A stretch of DNA of 64,000 nt, taken from the NCBI RefSeq assembly GCF_000734895.2, contig NZ_CP011382.1, forward strand, positions 2,644,700-2,708,699, in the 5' to 3' direction. This document shows positions 9,858 through 17,144 of the stretch, piece by piece. This stretch comes from Calothrix sp. 336/3 (GTDB lineage: Bacteria > Cyanobacteriota > Cyanobacteriia > Cyanobacteriales > Nostocaceae). The translations under genes were made by a program, and so were the position numbers. Under the pieces are notes generated by a model. The model had not been told where the DNA came from, did no database searches, and was given only the letters and a program-made list of their open reading frames with translations. Each line of letters starts with the position of its first letter. Positions within the stretch are counted from its first letter, which is position 1.

Positions 9858-10589
9858 ATGCATTCAGACTCAAATACTGGGAAGCAAACAATTTCCCAAG
9901 CAGCTCAAGTTACTAAACTATTAATACCGCGATCGCAACGTCAAGCTTTTTTTTGGCAGTTTACTCTCATGACGATTATGGGTTGGGTTGTGGGAGGAAT
10001 TGCCAGTATTGGGTTAGAAAAGACACTTCTCGAAAAAATCCCTGAGTCGTTATTTCAGGAACAACCCTTATTCAGTCTTGCTTTTAGAATTGCAGCTACG
10101 ATAATATTTGCAGTTATATTTGCTACAGACCAAGCCCTCGTTCTGCGACAATACATCTCTCCCTGGTTATGGATAATTGCCACCTGCATTGGTTCTTTAC
10201 TCTTTACCCAGATTGCTGAGGCTTGGAAAAATTACATCATATTCGTTGCGACATCCAGCAACCCCTTAGCAGAAGATATCATTGTCTACGGAATCCTATC
10301 CACCTTTGCCTATAATTTTTCCGCAATTTGGTTAGGTTTTTGTCAATGGTTAGTCTTACGACGCTACGTTACTGGTGCTTGGTGGTGGAACTTTATCATG
10401 TTTATTGCCTATTCCCTAATTAGCATTGTGATTGTGGGTTTATCAATGTTACAAGGATTTATCCCTGCAACTCATCGTCATGATATTACCTACCTGATTA
10501 CCCAAGGAGTAACAGCATTAATTTTAGGAGTAATTCCCGCTTTCAGTTTCTGCACCCTAAAAGTCAAGTCATCACAATCGCAACCTTAA
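9858..10589 (+). CDS. Predicted six-helix membrane protein of unknown function
   Basis: I do not recognise the family. The 243-residue protein has a short hydrophilic N-terminus (about 35 residues) and about six hydrophobic segments: roughly 35-57, 72-95, 100-120, 145-170, 178-202 and 215-237. Trp-rich boundaries (LWIIATCI, GAWWWNFIMF) and repeated QWLVLRRYV / QALVLRQYI motifs after two helices suggest an internal repeat of three-helix units. It would sit in the plasma or thylakoid membrane. It stands alone between long spacers with no operon partner. Confidence 0.65.
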   Translation: MHSDSNTGKQTISQAAQVTKLLIPRSQRQAFFWQFTLMTIMGWVVGGIASIGLEKTLLEKIPESLFQEQPLFSLAFRIAATIIFAVIFATDQALVLRQYISPWLWIIATCIGSLLFTQIAEAWKNYIIFVATSSNPLAEDIIVYGILSTFAYNFSAIWLGFCQWLVLRRYVTGAWWWNFIMFIAYSLISIVIVGLSMLQGFIPATHRHDITYLITQGVTALILGVIPAFSFCTLKVKSSQSQP

Positions 10590-10751
10590 TCACTAATTCT
10601 GTTATCATCACCAGAAAAATCACTGTTCCCCATAACCCATTCGACTTACCTCGATTTTGCTCGATACAAGTTGCTCACGGCAAGTATTAAGCATTCCCTA
10701 TTACCCCATTTAATTCTATGATGTGATTGTCCAAATTCAGCGACAAGACAT

Positions 10752-11498
10752 ATGGTGACATCTCCCGTTCCCCAGCATCTAGAAACCTACTGGCAAGATG
10801 GATTTAACTTAAAGCAAAATCTCCAAGATTTTCTGAATTTAGATACAGAAACCCTAGAAACTAAGTTAAAAGTATCCTGTCAAGAAATGGCAGAGTTAGG
10901 GAAAAAAGATTTTGATTGGGAAACTGTCACTGATTTTTACAGTCAGCAAGTACGAGAACTTTATCTGTTTGAGCTTGGTGCTTGGCATCTTACCAGTCAT
11001 GAATATATTGGTGATACCTTGCGATTAGTCGCAGATTATGCTTGTGGAACAGTTCTAGATTTTGGCGGTGGAATTGGTACTCACGCGATCGCTGCTGCTC
11101 TATGTCCGAAAGTTGAACAAGTCACCTATTGTGATATTAATCCGATAAATATTGATTTTGTTCGCTATCGTGCCCAAGACATGGGATTAGCAGAAAAAAT
11201 TAATTTTTGTCAGGAAATACCTGAAAATGCTAGCTTTGATACAATTTTATGTTTTGATGTTTTGGAACATTTACCAGAACCAAGTCAACAACTACTAAAA
11301 TTTCATCAAGCGCTGAAATCTTCTGGCAAATTAATTATTAATTGGTATTTCTTTAAGGGTTTCAATCAAGAATATCCCTTCCATCTTGATGACCCCAAAA
11401 TTATTCATACTTTCTTTGAGACAATTCAAAGTAACTTTTTAGAGATATTCCATCCCTACCATATTACTACTAGATGTTATCACAAAAAGGCTACATAA
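10752..11498 (+). CDS. Class I SAM-dependent methyltransferase
   Basis: 248 residues. SAM-binding motif I is VLDFGGGIGTHAIAAA near residue 98. Motif II has an acidic residue at the end of strand beta-2 (VTYCDINPIN). A later strand, TILCFDVLEHLPEP, matches the Methyltransf_11/23 type (FDVLEHL is a strong family hallmark). The first ~90 residues are helical and may form a substrate cap. Acceptor substrate is not predictable. The gene is monocistronic by spacing. Confidence 0.82.
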   Translation: MVTSPVPQHLETYWQDGFNLKQNLQDFLNLDTETLETKLKVSCQEMAELGKKDFDWETVTDFYSQQVRELYLFELGAWHLTSHEYIGDTLRLVADYACGTVLDFGGGIGTHAIAAALCPKVEQVTYCDINPINIDFVRYRAQDMGLAEKINFCQEIPENASFDTILCFDVLEHLPEPSQQLLKFHQALKSSGKLIINWYFFKGFNQEYPFHLDDPKIIHTFFETIQSNFLEIFHPYHITTRCYHKKAT

Positions 11499-11616
11499 AA
11501 ATACCACCTCATCCTATCTTCTCAATCGCATACTTTTATATCTAGATATAGATTCATGCAGTGTGGATAATATCGAGAAAGGAATCAAGATACAGGGCAA
11601 TTAAGTATAAAACTTT

Positions 11617-11692
11617 GTAGGATGGATGAACGCAGCGTAACCCATGCAGAAGAACACTGTGATGCGTTACGGCTACACCTAACACATCCTAC
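11617..11692. repeat. Small palindromic dispersed element
   Basis: Begins GTAGGATG and ends CATCCTAC (perfect 8-bp inverted ends) and contains internal opposed ACGCAGCGTAACCCA and TGATGCGTTACGGC arms. This is the layout of the short palindromic intergenic elements common in cyanobacteria. No coding capacity. Confidence 0.6.
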
Positions 11693-11963
11693 CTTCAATT
11701 AAACATGTCTACTTACGAAGAAAATTAATCATGAATTCATTTTAATTTCAAGCCCCTAACTTCAGTGATGGAAAACCCCGATATCCATAGCAGCATAATT
11801 CAATCCCTGGAATTTATCCTGGGGTATTCATTACGAATTACGAATTAGCAATTAGGAATTATAGATGACTCTATGTTAAGTAAAGCAAGCATAATTCCAG
11901 ATTTCATGTTAATGTGAGGTAAAAGAGAATTATTTTCGGCTATGTGACTACTCTCTAGACACA
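11693..11963. other. AT-rich spacer, no gene seen
   Basis: Lies between the palindromic element and the leader of the RRM gene. It contains near-repeats of ATTACGAATTA/ATTAGGAATTA at about 11830-11862. It presumably holds the promoter of the RNA-binding protein gene; I cannot assign -35/-10 boxes with confidence. Confidence 0.4.
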
Positions 11964-12003
11964 CTCCCGGACGTAAATCTTCAAGCCCTTTTGGTTCCGG
12001 AGG
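11964..12003 (+). promoter_or_regulatory. Leader hairpin that could mask the RRM gene's ribosome binding site
   Basis: CTCCCGGA (11964-11971) can pair with TCCGGAGG (11996-12003) at seven of eight positions, counting one G-U pair. The 3' arm contains the GGAGG Shine-Dalgarno of the downstream start codon, six bases before ATG 12010. The fold would hide the site when stable. A structural prediction only. Confidence 0.4.
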
Positions 12004-12009
12004 TTGAGT

Positions 12010-12279
12010 ATGTCAGTTTATGTAGCTAATCTGTCTTGTGAGGTTACAGAAGACGACCTAAAACAGCTTTTTCAAGAGTATGGAACTGTGAGAAAAGTGG
12101 AGATGCCATCTGACCAAAAAACAGGTAGCCATAGAGGTTTTGCAGTCATAGAAATGGATACAGATGCGGAAGAAATATCTGCTATCCAGATGCTTAGAGG
12201 TAGTGAGTGGATGGGGCAAATTCTCACATTGAATAGAGCTAGAACTGAGGTAGGAGAAGTCTCTTCTTACCATTCCTAA
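12010..12279 (+). CDS. Single-RRM RNA-binding protein (Rbp family)
   Basis: 89-residue cytosolic protein made almost only of one RNA recognition motif, like the cold-responsive cyanobacterial Rbp proteins. RNP2 is VYVANLS at residues 3-9. RNP1 is degenerate, HRGFAVIEM near residue 44: the first aromatic position is Phe, while the usual second and third (GFGFV) are A-V. The C-terminus is short and lacks the Gly-rich tail of type I Rbps. The start is ATG 12010, six bases after a perfect GGAGG; an upstream in-frame TTG is less likely. The leader may control translation through a hairpin. Confidence 0.9.
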   Translation: MSVYVANLSCEVTEDDLKQLFQEYGTVRKVEMPSDQKTGSHRGFAVIEMDTDAEEISAIQMLRGSEWMGQILTLNRARTEVGEVSSYHS

Positions 12280-12480
12280 AATTCTGTAAATTGGTGATTG
12301 GGGTGCAAATAGTAAATTAAACTAATTCGTAATTTGTACTTAAGTTTTGTTATGGGATTTAACCCGAATGCAGAACTTATGTTTTATGGAACCGGGGAAC
12401 TTTCACCTACGGAATTGAGTGAAACTTTATGATACTGAATCACTAAATTTTTGCCTTGAAATTGAGTGGGTGCTTGAAAA

Positions 12481-13368
12481 TTAAACGATCGCCAACACTC
12501 CTGTATCACCGTCTAGGGTTGCAGTCACACCCACAGGTAGAGATGCGTTAGGTGCTGCGTGTCCGAAGGGTAAATTTGAGACTATAGGAATACCTAAATC
12601 ACTGAGGCGATCGCGCAAAACTTCTTCCACGGTAAAACTCGGTACATTTGGGGGTGCATCGCAGTTAGTGAAACTTCCCACAGCAACACCTCGCACCTGG
12701 GATAATGCACCACTCATCCGCCATTGCGTCAACATTCTATCAATACGGTAGGGAGCTTCTCCCACATCTTCAAAGGCTAAAATTACACCATCCAAACTTG
12801 GCAACCACGGTGTACTCAATAAATGAGTCGCAACGGTGAGATTTGCTGGTAACAATATCCCACTCACCACTCCACCACCCCAACCTTCACCCGTCAGAGG
12901 TGCAATTTTTCGCCCTTCTACCCAATCAAATAATCTTTGCACAGACCATTCCGGTTCGTCACCTAAGGTTGTTAACACAGGTGCATGCACCCCGGAAATC
13001 CCGACTTTGTAGAGACTCCACAGTAAAGCTGTAATATCCGAAAAACCTATTAACCATTTACCTGGATTTTCCCCTGTTTCCCAACTCCAATCCTCTAAAA
13101 TTCTTGTACTACCAAAACCACCCCTCGCACAGAGAATACCCCGACATTCTGTATCTTGCCATGCTGCTGCTAGGTGATGACGACGAGCATCATCTTTTCC
13201 CGCTAAATAACCCCATTTCTCATCTATCTCTGGGATGATTTCCACTCGATAACCCCGCGATCGCCATATCTCCACCCCCCGATTAAAAGCAGACATCTCT
13301 CGCAATCCACCACTGGGAGCAACAACACGCAGTAAATCACCAGGTTTTAAAGGAGGAGGAAGCATCAT
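12481..13368 (-). CDS. LD-carboxypeptidase (peptidase family S66)
   Basis: Serine peptidase that removes the terminal D-alanine from L,D-linked muropeptides during peptidoglycan recycling. The S66 catalytic triad is visible: Ser110 in LIGFSDITALL, the Glu in ILAFEDVGEAPYRID, and the His in PFGHAAPNASLPVG. An N-terminal VVAPSGGL segment and CARGGFGSTRIL complete the family pattern. 295 residues is normal. There is no signal peptide, so it is cytosolic. It lies 20 bases downstream of the glycosyltransferase gene on the same strand and is likely co-transcribed with it. Confidence 0.93.
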   Translation of the reverse strand: MMLPPPLKPGDLLRVVAPSGGLREMSAFNRGVEIWRSRGYRVEIIPEIDEKWGYLAGKDDARRHHLAAAWQDTECRGILCARGGFGSTRILEDWSWETGENPGKWLIGFSDITALLWSLYKVGISGVHAPVLTTLGDEPEWSVQRLFDWVEGRKIAPLTGEGWGGGVVSGILLPANLTVATHLLSTPWLPSLDGVILAFEDVGEAPYRIDRMLTQWRMSGALSQVRGVAVGSFTNCDAPPNVPSFTVEEVLRDRLSDLGIPIVSNLPFGHAAPNASLPVGVTATLDGDTGVLAIV

Positions 13369-13388
13369 TTTGCTAAGGAGGAAATTAC

Positions 13389-14465
13389 CTAATTACCCAA
13401 AATACTATCAAACCATTTTTCTGCGCGATCGCCTAAAGCAGTCACAGAAAAATCTCTCTCCACACTCCGACGACAGCTGTCACGGTTGATAGTAGATAAA
13501 TTTAATACCCCATCCACTAATCCCGACACACTATCAGGTTCTACCAAAAATCCGGTTTTACCATCCTGAATAATTTCCCTTGGTCCCCCGCGACGATAGG
13601 ATATCACAGGTACGCCACAGGCGAGAGCTTCAATCGCCACATTTCCAAAAGCTTCTACCCAACGATGGGTCATTAATAAAGCTTGACATTCTCGGACAAT
13701 TTTCTGCATCTCCCTTTGGGATAAAAAACCCAAATATTCTATCGGTGCATTCGGGTACTCTTGGAGAATATTTTGCCAGTAAGATGCATCCTGAATTTTA
13801 CCCATAATTTTTAAGGGAATTCCGGTAATTTCTGCCACCCTTACCCCATCTTCTAAACCCTTTTCTGGAGAAATTCTTCCTAACCAAGCTAATTGTCGTT
13901 TTGGTGACTCGCAAAACTCATACAAAGATACATCTATCCCACTTTGCAAATAGAATACGGGCTGGGTTAAAGTCGGGAAAGTCTCAGCTTGAGCAGCTGT
14001 ATGGAAAGCCAATGTACCAGGAAAATTCTTGCCTGTTTGCACAATTATTTTATCTAAAGCATCAGACAGAGAACCCATACTCACCAAATGAGCTACAGGA
14101 CAACAAAAAAAAGGTGTCAGGTAAAAAGGCAACCAATCGTAAGCAAAATTTACAATCAAATCGTAATCTGTTTGTACCTGCCGTGCATATTCCCACATAT
14201 TTGCCAGCACAGAATTTTCCGGCATGATTATCGGGTCTGTGCGTTCCTGACTCTGGGCAATAATTTGTAAATTTCCCGGAATTTCTACCAGGGGTAAATC
14301 ATTCCATGTTGCACCTGCGGGAGTGACTATCTGCACCTTGTGACCCCGACGCAGCATTTCTTGGGCAATATTACGTAAACTTAATTCCACACCCCCACCT
14401 AGTCCAGTACCCAGCGCACCAACGGAAGTAGAGATAAACAGCAATTTGTGAGGTTTGGTAGTCAT
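13389..14465 (-). CDS. GT4 glycosyltransferase, similar to cyanobacterial pteridine glucosyltransferase
   Basis: GT-B fold, family 4. The N-terminal ISTSVGALGTGLGGGVELSL segment, the mid-protein WLGRISPEKGLEDGV strand and the C-terminal EAFGNVAIEALACGVPVISY (donor-binding Glu motif, then RRGGPREII) are clear. The N-terminus (FISTSVGALGTGLGGGVEL) recalls the UDP-glucose:tetrahydrobiopterin glucosyltransferase of Synechococcus, which makes biopterin glucoside. That is a resemblance from memory, not an alignment. Length, 358 residues, also fits. Co-directional with the LD-carboxypeptidase gene 20 bases downstream. Confidence 0.78.
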   Translation of the reverse strand: MTTKPHKLLFISTSVGALGTGLGGGVELSLRNIAQEMLRRGHKVQIVTPAGATWNDLPLVEIPGNLQIIAQSQERTDPIIMPENSVLANMWEYARQVQTDYDLIVNFAYDWLPFYLTPFFCCPVAHLVSMGSLSDALDKIIVQTGKNFPGTLAFHTAAQAETFPTLTQPVFYLQSGIDVSLYEFCESPKRQLAWLGRISPEKGLEDGVRVAEITGIPLKIMGKIQDASYWQNILQEYPNAPIEYLGFLSQREMQKIVRECQALLMTHRWVEAFGNVAIEALACGVPVISYRRGGPREIIQDGKTGFLVEPDSVSGLVDGVLNLSTINRDSCRRSVERDFSVTALGDRAEKWFDSILGN

Positions 14466-14669
14466 GGAAAGGAAAAGTTAGGGTAAGGAATTATACTGAA
14501 ATGCCAACAAAGCTAGTAGGGGCGATCGCCATCTCCTCAACTACAATCCAGCAATGTTTCGTAGATTTTTCTATTCCCTATTATCTATCCAGTCAAGCTT
14601 TAGGTGAAGGAGATACCGTTTCCAATTTGCTTTCAATCCCATGAGCAATCTGATGAATATCCTTCCTCT

Positions 14670-16388
14670 TCACCATAACCCCAATTGCTGTTTCAGTGCT
14701 GGGGGAATATTCACAGCTTTATCCAAACCCCGCACACCATCCCACTGTAAATTTTCATTCCATCTTAAATCATCCAGATTTGCGCTGCTGAGGTCTGCAC
14801 CTCCCAGGATGGCATAACTCAGGTTAGTGTGGCTGAGGTCAGCACCACTGAGAATTGCCCCGGTAAGATTACTACCACTCAAGTTACTGCCACTGAGATT
14901 GGCATAGCTAAAGTCTGTCCCTAGCAAAATTGCCTCACTTAAGTCTGCTTGACTCAAGTCTGCTTCATTCAGGTTGACTCCACTCAGGTCTGCTTGGTTA
15001 AGCTTGACACTTCCAAGGTCTACATTACTCAGGTCAGCACCAAGAATAATGGCTTCCTGGAGGATAGCATTGTGTAAATTCGCACTGTTTAATTTAGCGT
15101 AGCTGAGGTCTGCGGCGGTTAAGTCTGCATCTTGGAGGTTGGTGCTAAAGAGGATACTATCGCTGAGATTGGCACCTCTCAGGGTGGCTGTATGTAGCTC
15201 TGCTCCGCTTAAATCAGCCCGACAGAGGTCAGCACCGGTCAAATCCACGTTTCTCAAGTGCGCGTCGCTGAGGTTTGCCCCAAAGAGGATAGCTTGGTTG
15301 AGTTGGGCATTGTTAAGGTTAGCGTCTCGTAGGTTGGCACTGCTGAGGTCGCCATGGCTGAGGTCTGTAAAGGCTAAATTGCTACTACTGAGGTCTGCGT
15401 GGGTGAGGTCGGTACGGCTGAGGTCTGCGTGGGTGAGGTTAGCACCACTGAGGTTACTGCTACTGAGGTCTGCCCGTCTGAGGTTAGCATGGCTGAGGTT
15501 GGCACCACTGAGGTTACTATCACCGAGGTTGGCAGCACTGAGATTTGCGCCGGTGAAGTTGACTCCGGTGAGGTTGGCATCTCCCAGGTAAGCACCACTG
15601 AGGTTAGCATGACTGAGGTTGACTTCTGTGAGGTTGGCATCTCCGAGGTAAGCGCCACTGAGATTGGCTCCCTGTAAAAATTCACCTACCACGTTACTAA
15701 AATTGCCAATTTCTACGGAATCACTGTAATTAATCACACGCAGCAGTTGGGAAGTAAAGAAGTTTTCTGTATCCCTTTGACCGGAAGGATAAAATATGAT
15801 TTGTTGCCGTAGATGCTCGCGGGTTTGAGCGTAACGATGGAGTTCTAGAAGCAAAATTAATACATTTAAGCCTGTATTTATATCTATTTGTTTGAGTCCG
15901 ATATTTATGCCTTTAGCTCGGAGTTGGAGCATTTTTTGTTGGGGAAAGTTGAAGGCTGGGGGAGCATCGATAAATTCCCCTTGACACCATCTTTGATAGA
16001 AGTCTTCTAAGCGCTGGAAGAGGATGATGGGGTAAAATCCCGCACTCCCATCTAGTTTGCCCATGAGTTCTGATACTACTTCTGGCTTTAATGCCCCTTC
16101 ACTGTATAAGTCATAGATATCTTGATAGAATTGGCGATCGCTCACCGCAAACCTCAAGAGATTTGTTGATCTCGTCCATTTTTCTATACTTGTTTGTAAT
16201 CTTTGATGAAATAATATTTTCCGTAAGTTACTATCATCTAGCTCAAGGGCTTTTTGTGTTTTTTTATTCACTTGTTTTGTGGGAAAATTAGTCTCTTTTT
16301 GCAACGAAATTGTCTGGGATAATTCCTCTATATTATTCCCTTTGACATAAGTTATCAAACGCCTCCAAACTTGAGATAACTGTGCCAT
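14670..16388 (-). CDS. Pentapeptide-repeat protein with helical N-terminal domain
   Basis: Residues ~240-550 are an almost unbroken run of A(D/N)LSx pentapeptides, about 60 units, expected to form a right-handed quadrilateral beta-helix. Examples are ANLSGAYLGDANLT and ADLSQADLSEAIL. The first ~230 residues are a separate mostly helical domain without a known signature. The C-terminal tail WNENLQWDGVRGLD carries a cap-like sequence often found in cyanobacterial members. No signal peptide. Start chosen at ATG 16388 (MAQLSQ); an ATG five codons upstream (16403) is equally open. Function unknown. The periodic DNA makes several long but false open frames on the other strand. Confidence 0.85.
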   Translation of the reverse strand: MAQLSQVWRRLITYVKGNNIEELSQTISLQKETNFPTKQVNKKTQKALELDDSNLRKILFHQRLQTSIEKWTRSTNLLRFAVSDRQFYQDIYDLYSEGALKPEVVSELMGKLDGSAGFYPIILFQRLEDFYQRWCQGEFIDAPPAFNFPQQKMLQLRAKGINIGLKQIDINTGLNVLILLLELHRYAQTREHLRQQIIFYPSGQRDTENFFTSQLLRVINYSDSVEIGNFSNVVGEFLQGANLSGAYLGDANLTEVNLSHANLSGAYLGDANLTGVNFTGANLSAANLGDSNLSGANLSHANLRRADLSSSNLSGANLTHADLSRTDLTHADLSSSNLAFTDLSHGDLSSANLRDANLNNAQLNQAILFGANLSDAHLRNVDLTGADLCRADLSGAELHTATLRGANLSDSILFSTNLQDADLTAADLSYAKLNSANLHNAILQEAIILGADLSNVDLGSVKLNQADLSGVNLNEADLSQADLSEAILLGTDFSYANLSGSNLSGSNLTGAILSGADLSHTNLSYAILGGADLSSANLDDLRWNENLQWDGVRGLDKAVNIPPALKQQLGLW

Positions 16389-16403
16389 AAAAGTGCCTAA
16401 CAT

Positions 16404-17144
16404 TACTAGATTTTTGGTGATAATTACAAGTGGGAATAGACTCTTTTCTGGAATTTGTTATGTATTTGATTGCCAGAAAAAGTAACTTTTTAAACTTTGT
16501 TTTTTGTATATACTGAGAATAGCCTCCTAGGGTATCCAAAAAAATGTCTGTCTAAAAACTGTTTTGCTTGTCAATAAAATCTGATTACAGATGAAAGTAG
16601 ATATCAGCATATTTTCTAATTAGATGTAAAAATAATACGTACTGTTTGCTACAAACGCAATTGTTGGGAAAAATACTACAGTAAAACAGTGCAACAAAGC
16701 TCAAAAATGATGGGAATAATTAACATGAAAAGTTGCCTGCTTGATATTAACCTACTAGTTTCGAGAAAAGCGTTATCGGGAATTAGGGTTTTGCAGGAAG
16801 TAGCTGTTATCAACCGCTTACATTCCTTACCCTTGTTCCCTTCCCCCATCTTTCAGCTAGGTGGTATAGAAATCGATACCAGCGAACTGTTAAAAAGAAA
16901 TTCACTTGCTCTGTGTTATCAGGGAATTATGAGTTCAGTGATTGAGAATTGGGAATTGATGACCCCTAGTGAGAAATAGGATAGTTAGATTCCCATGTAT
17001 CAAATTTGTTGCTCTGAGTCAAAGGGACTGTTAACCCTTGCTTGTGAGCTGTCAAAACTCTTAACCAGCAAGTATTTAGAGGAGTGTAGCTTTTGTTGGC
17101 AGAGAGTAAAACAGAAATAAGTATTTATTACCAGGGATTTTTTG
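16404..17144. other. Intergenic region between divergent genes, no gene called
   Basis: About 740 bases between the pentapeptide gene and the metalloprotease gene. A 96-codon open frame at 16689-16979 starts with GTG without a Shine-Dalgarno sequence and has no recognisable domain; I do not support it. Both divergent promoters must lie here. Confidence 0.5.

Noticed and set aside
15139..15685. Long frames rich in Leu/Arg/Ser or Thr/Val on both strands within the pentapeptide gene
   Set aside because: They are by-products of the 15-bp periodic DNA of the pentapeptide repeats and lack start signals.
16689..16979. 96-codon frame before the metalloprotease
   Set aside because: GTG start without a Shine-Dalgarno, no recognisable domain, ordinary spacer composition.
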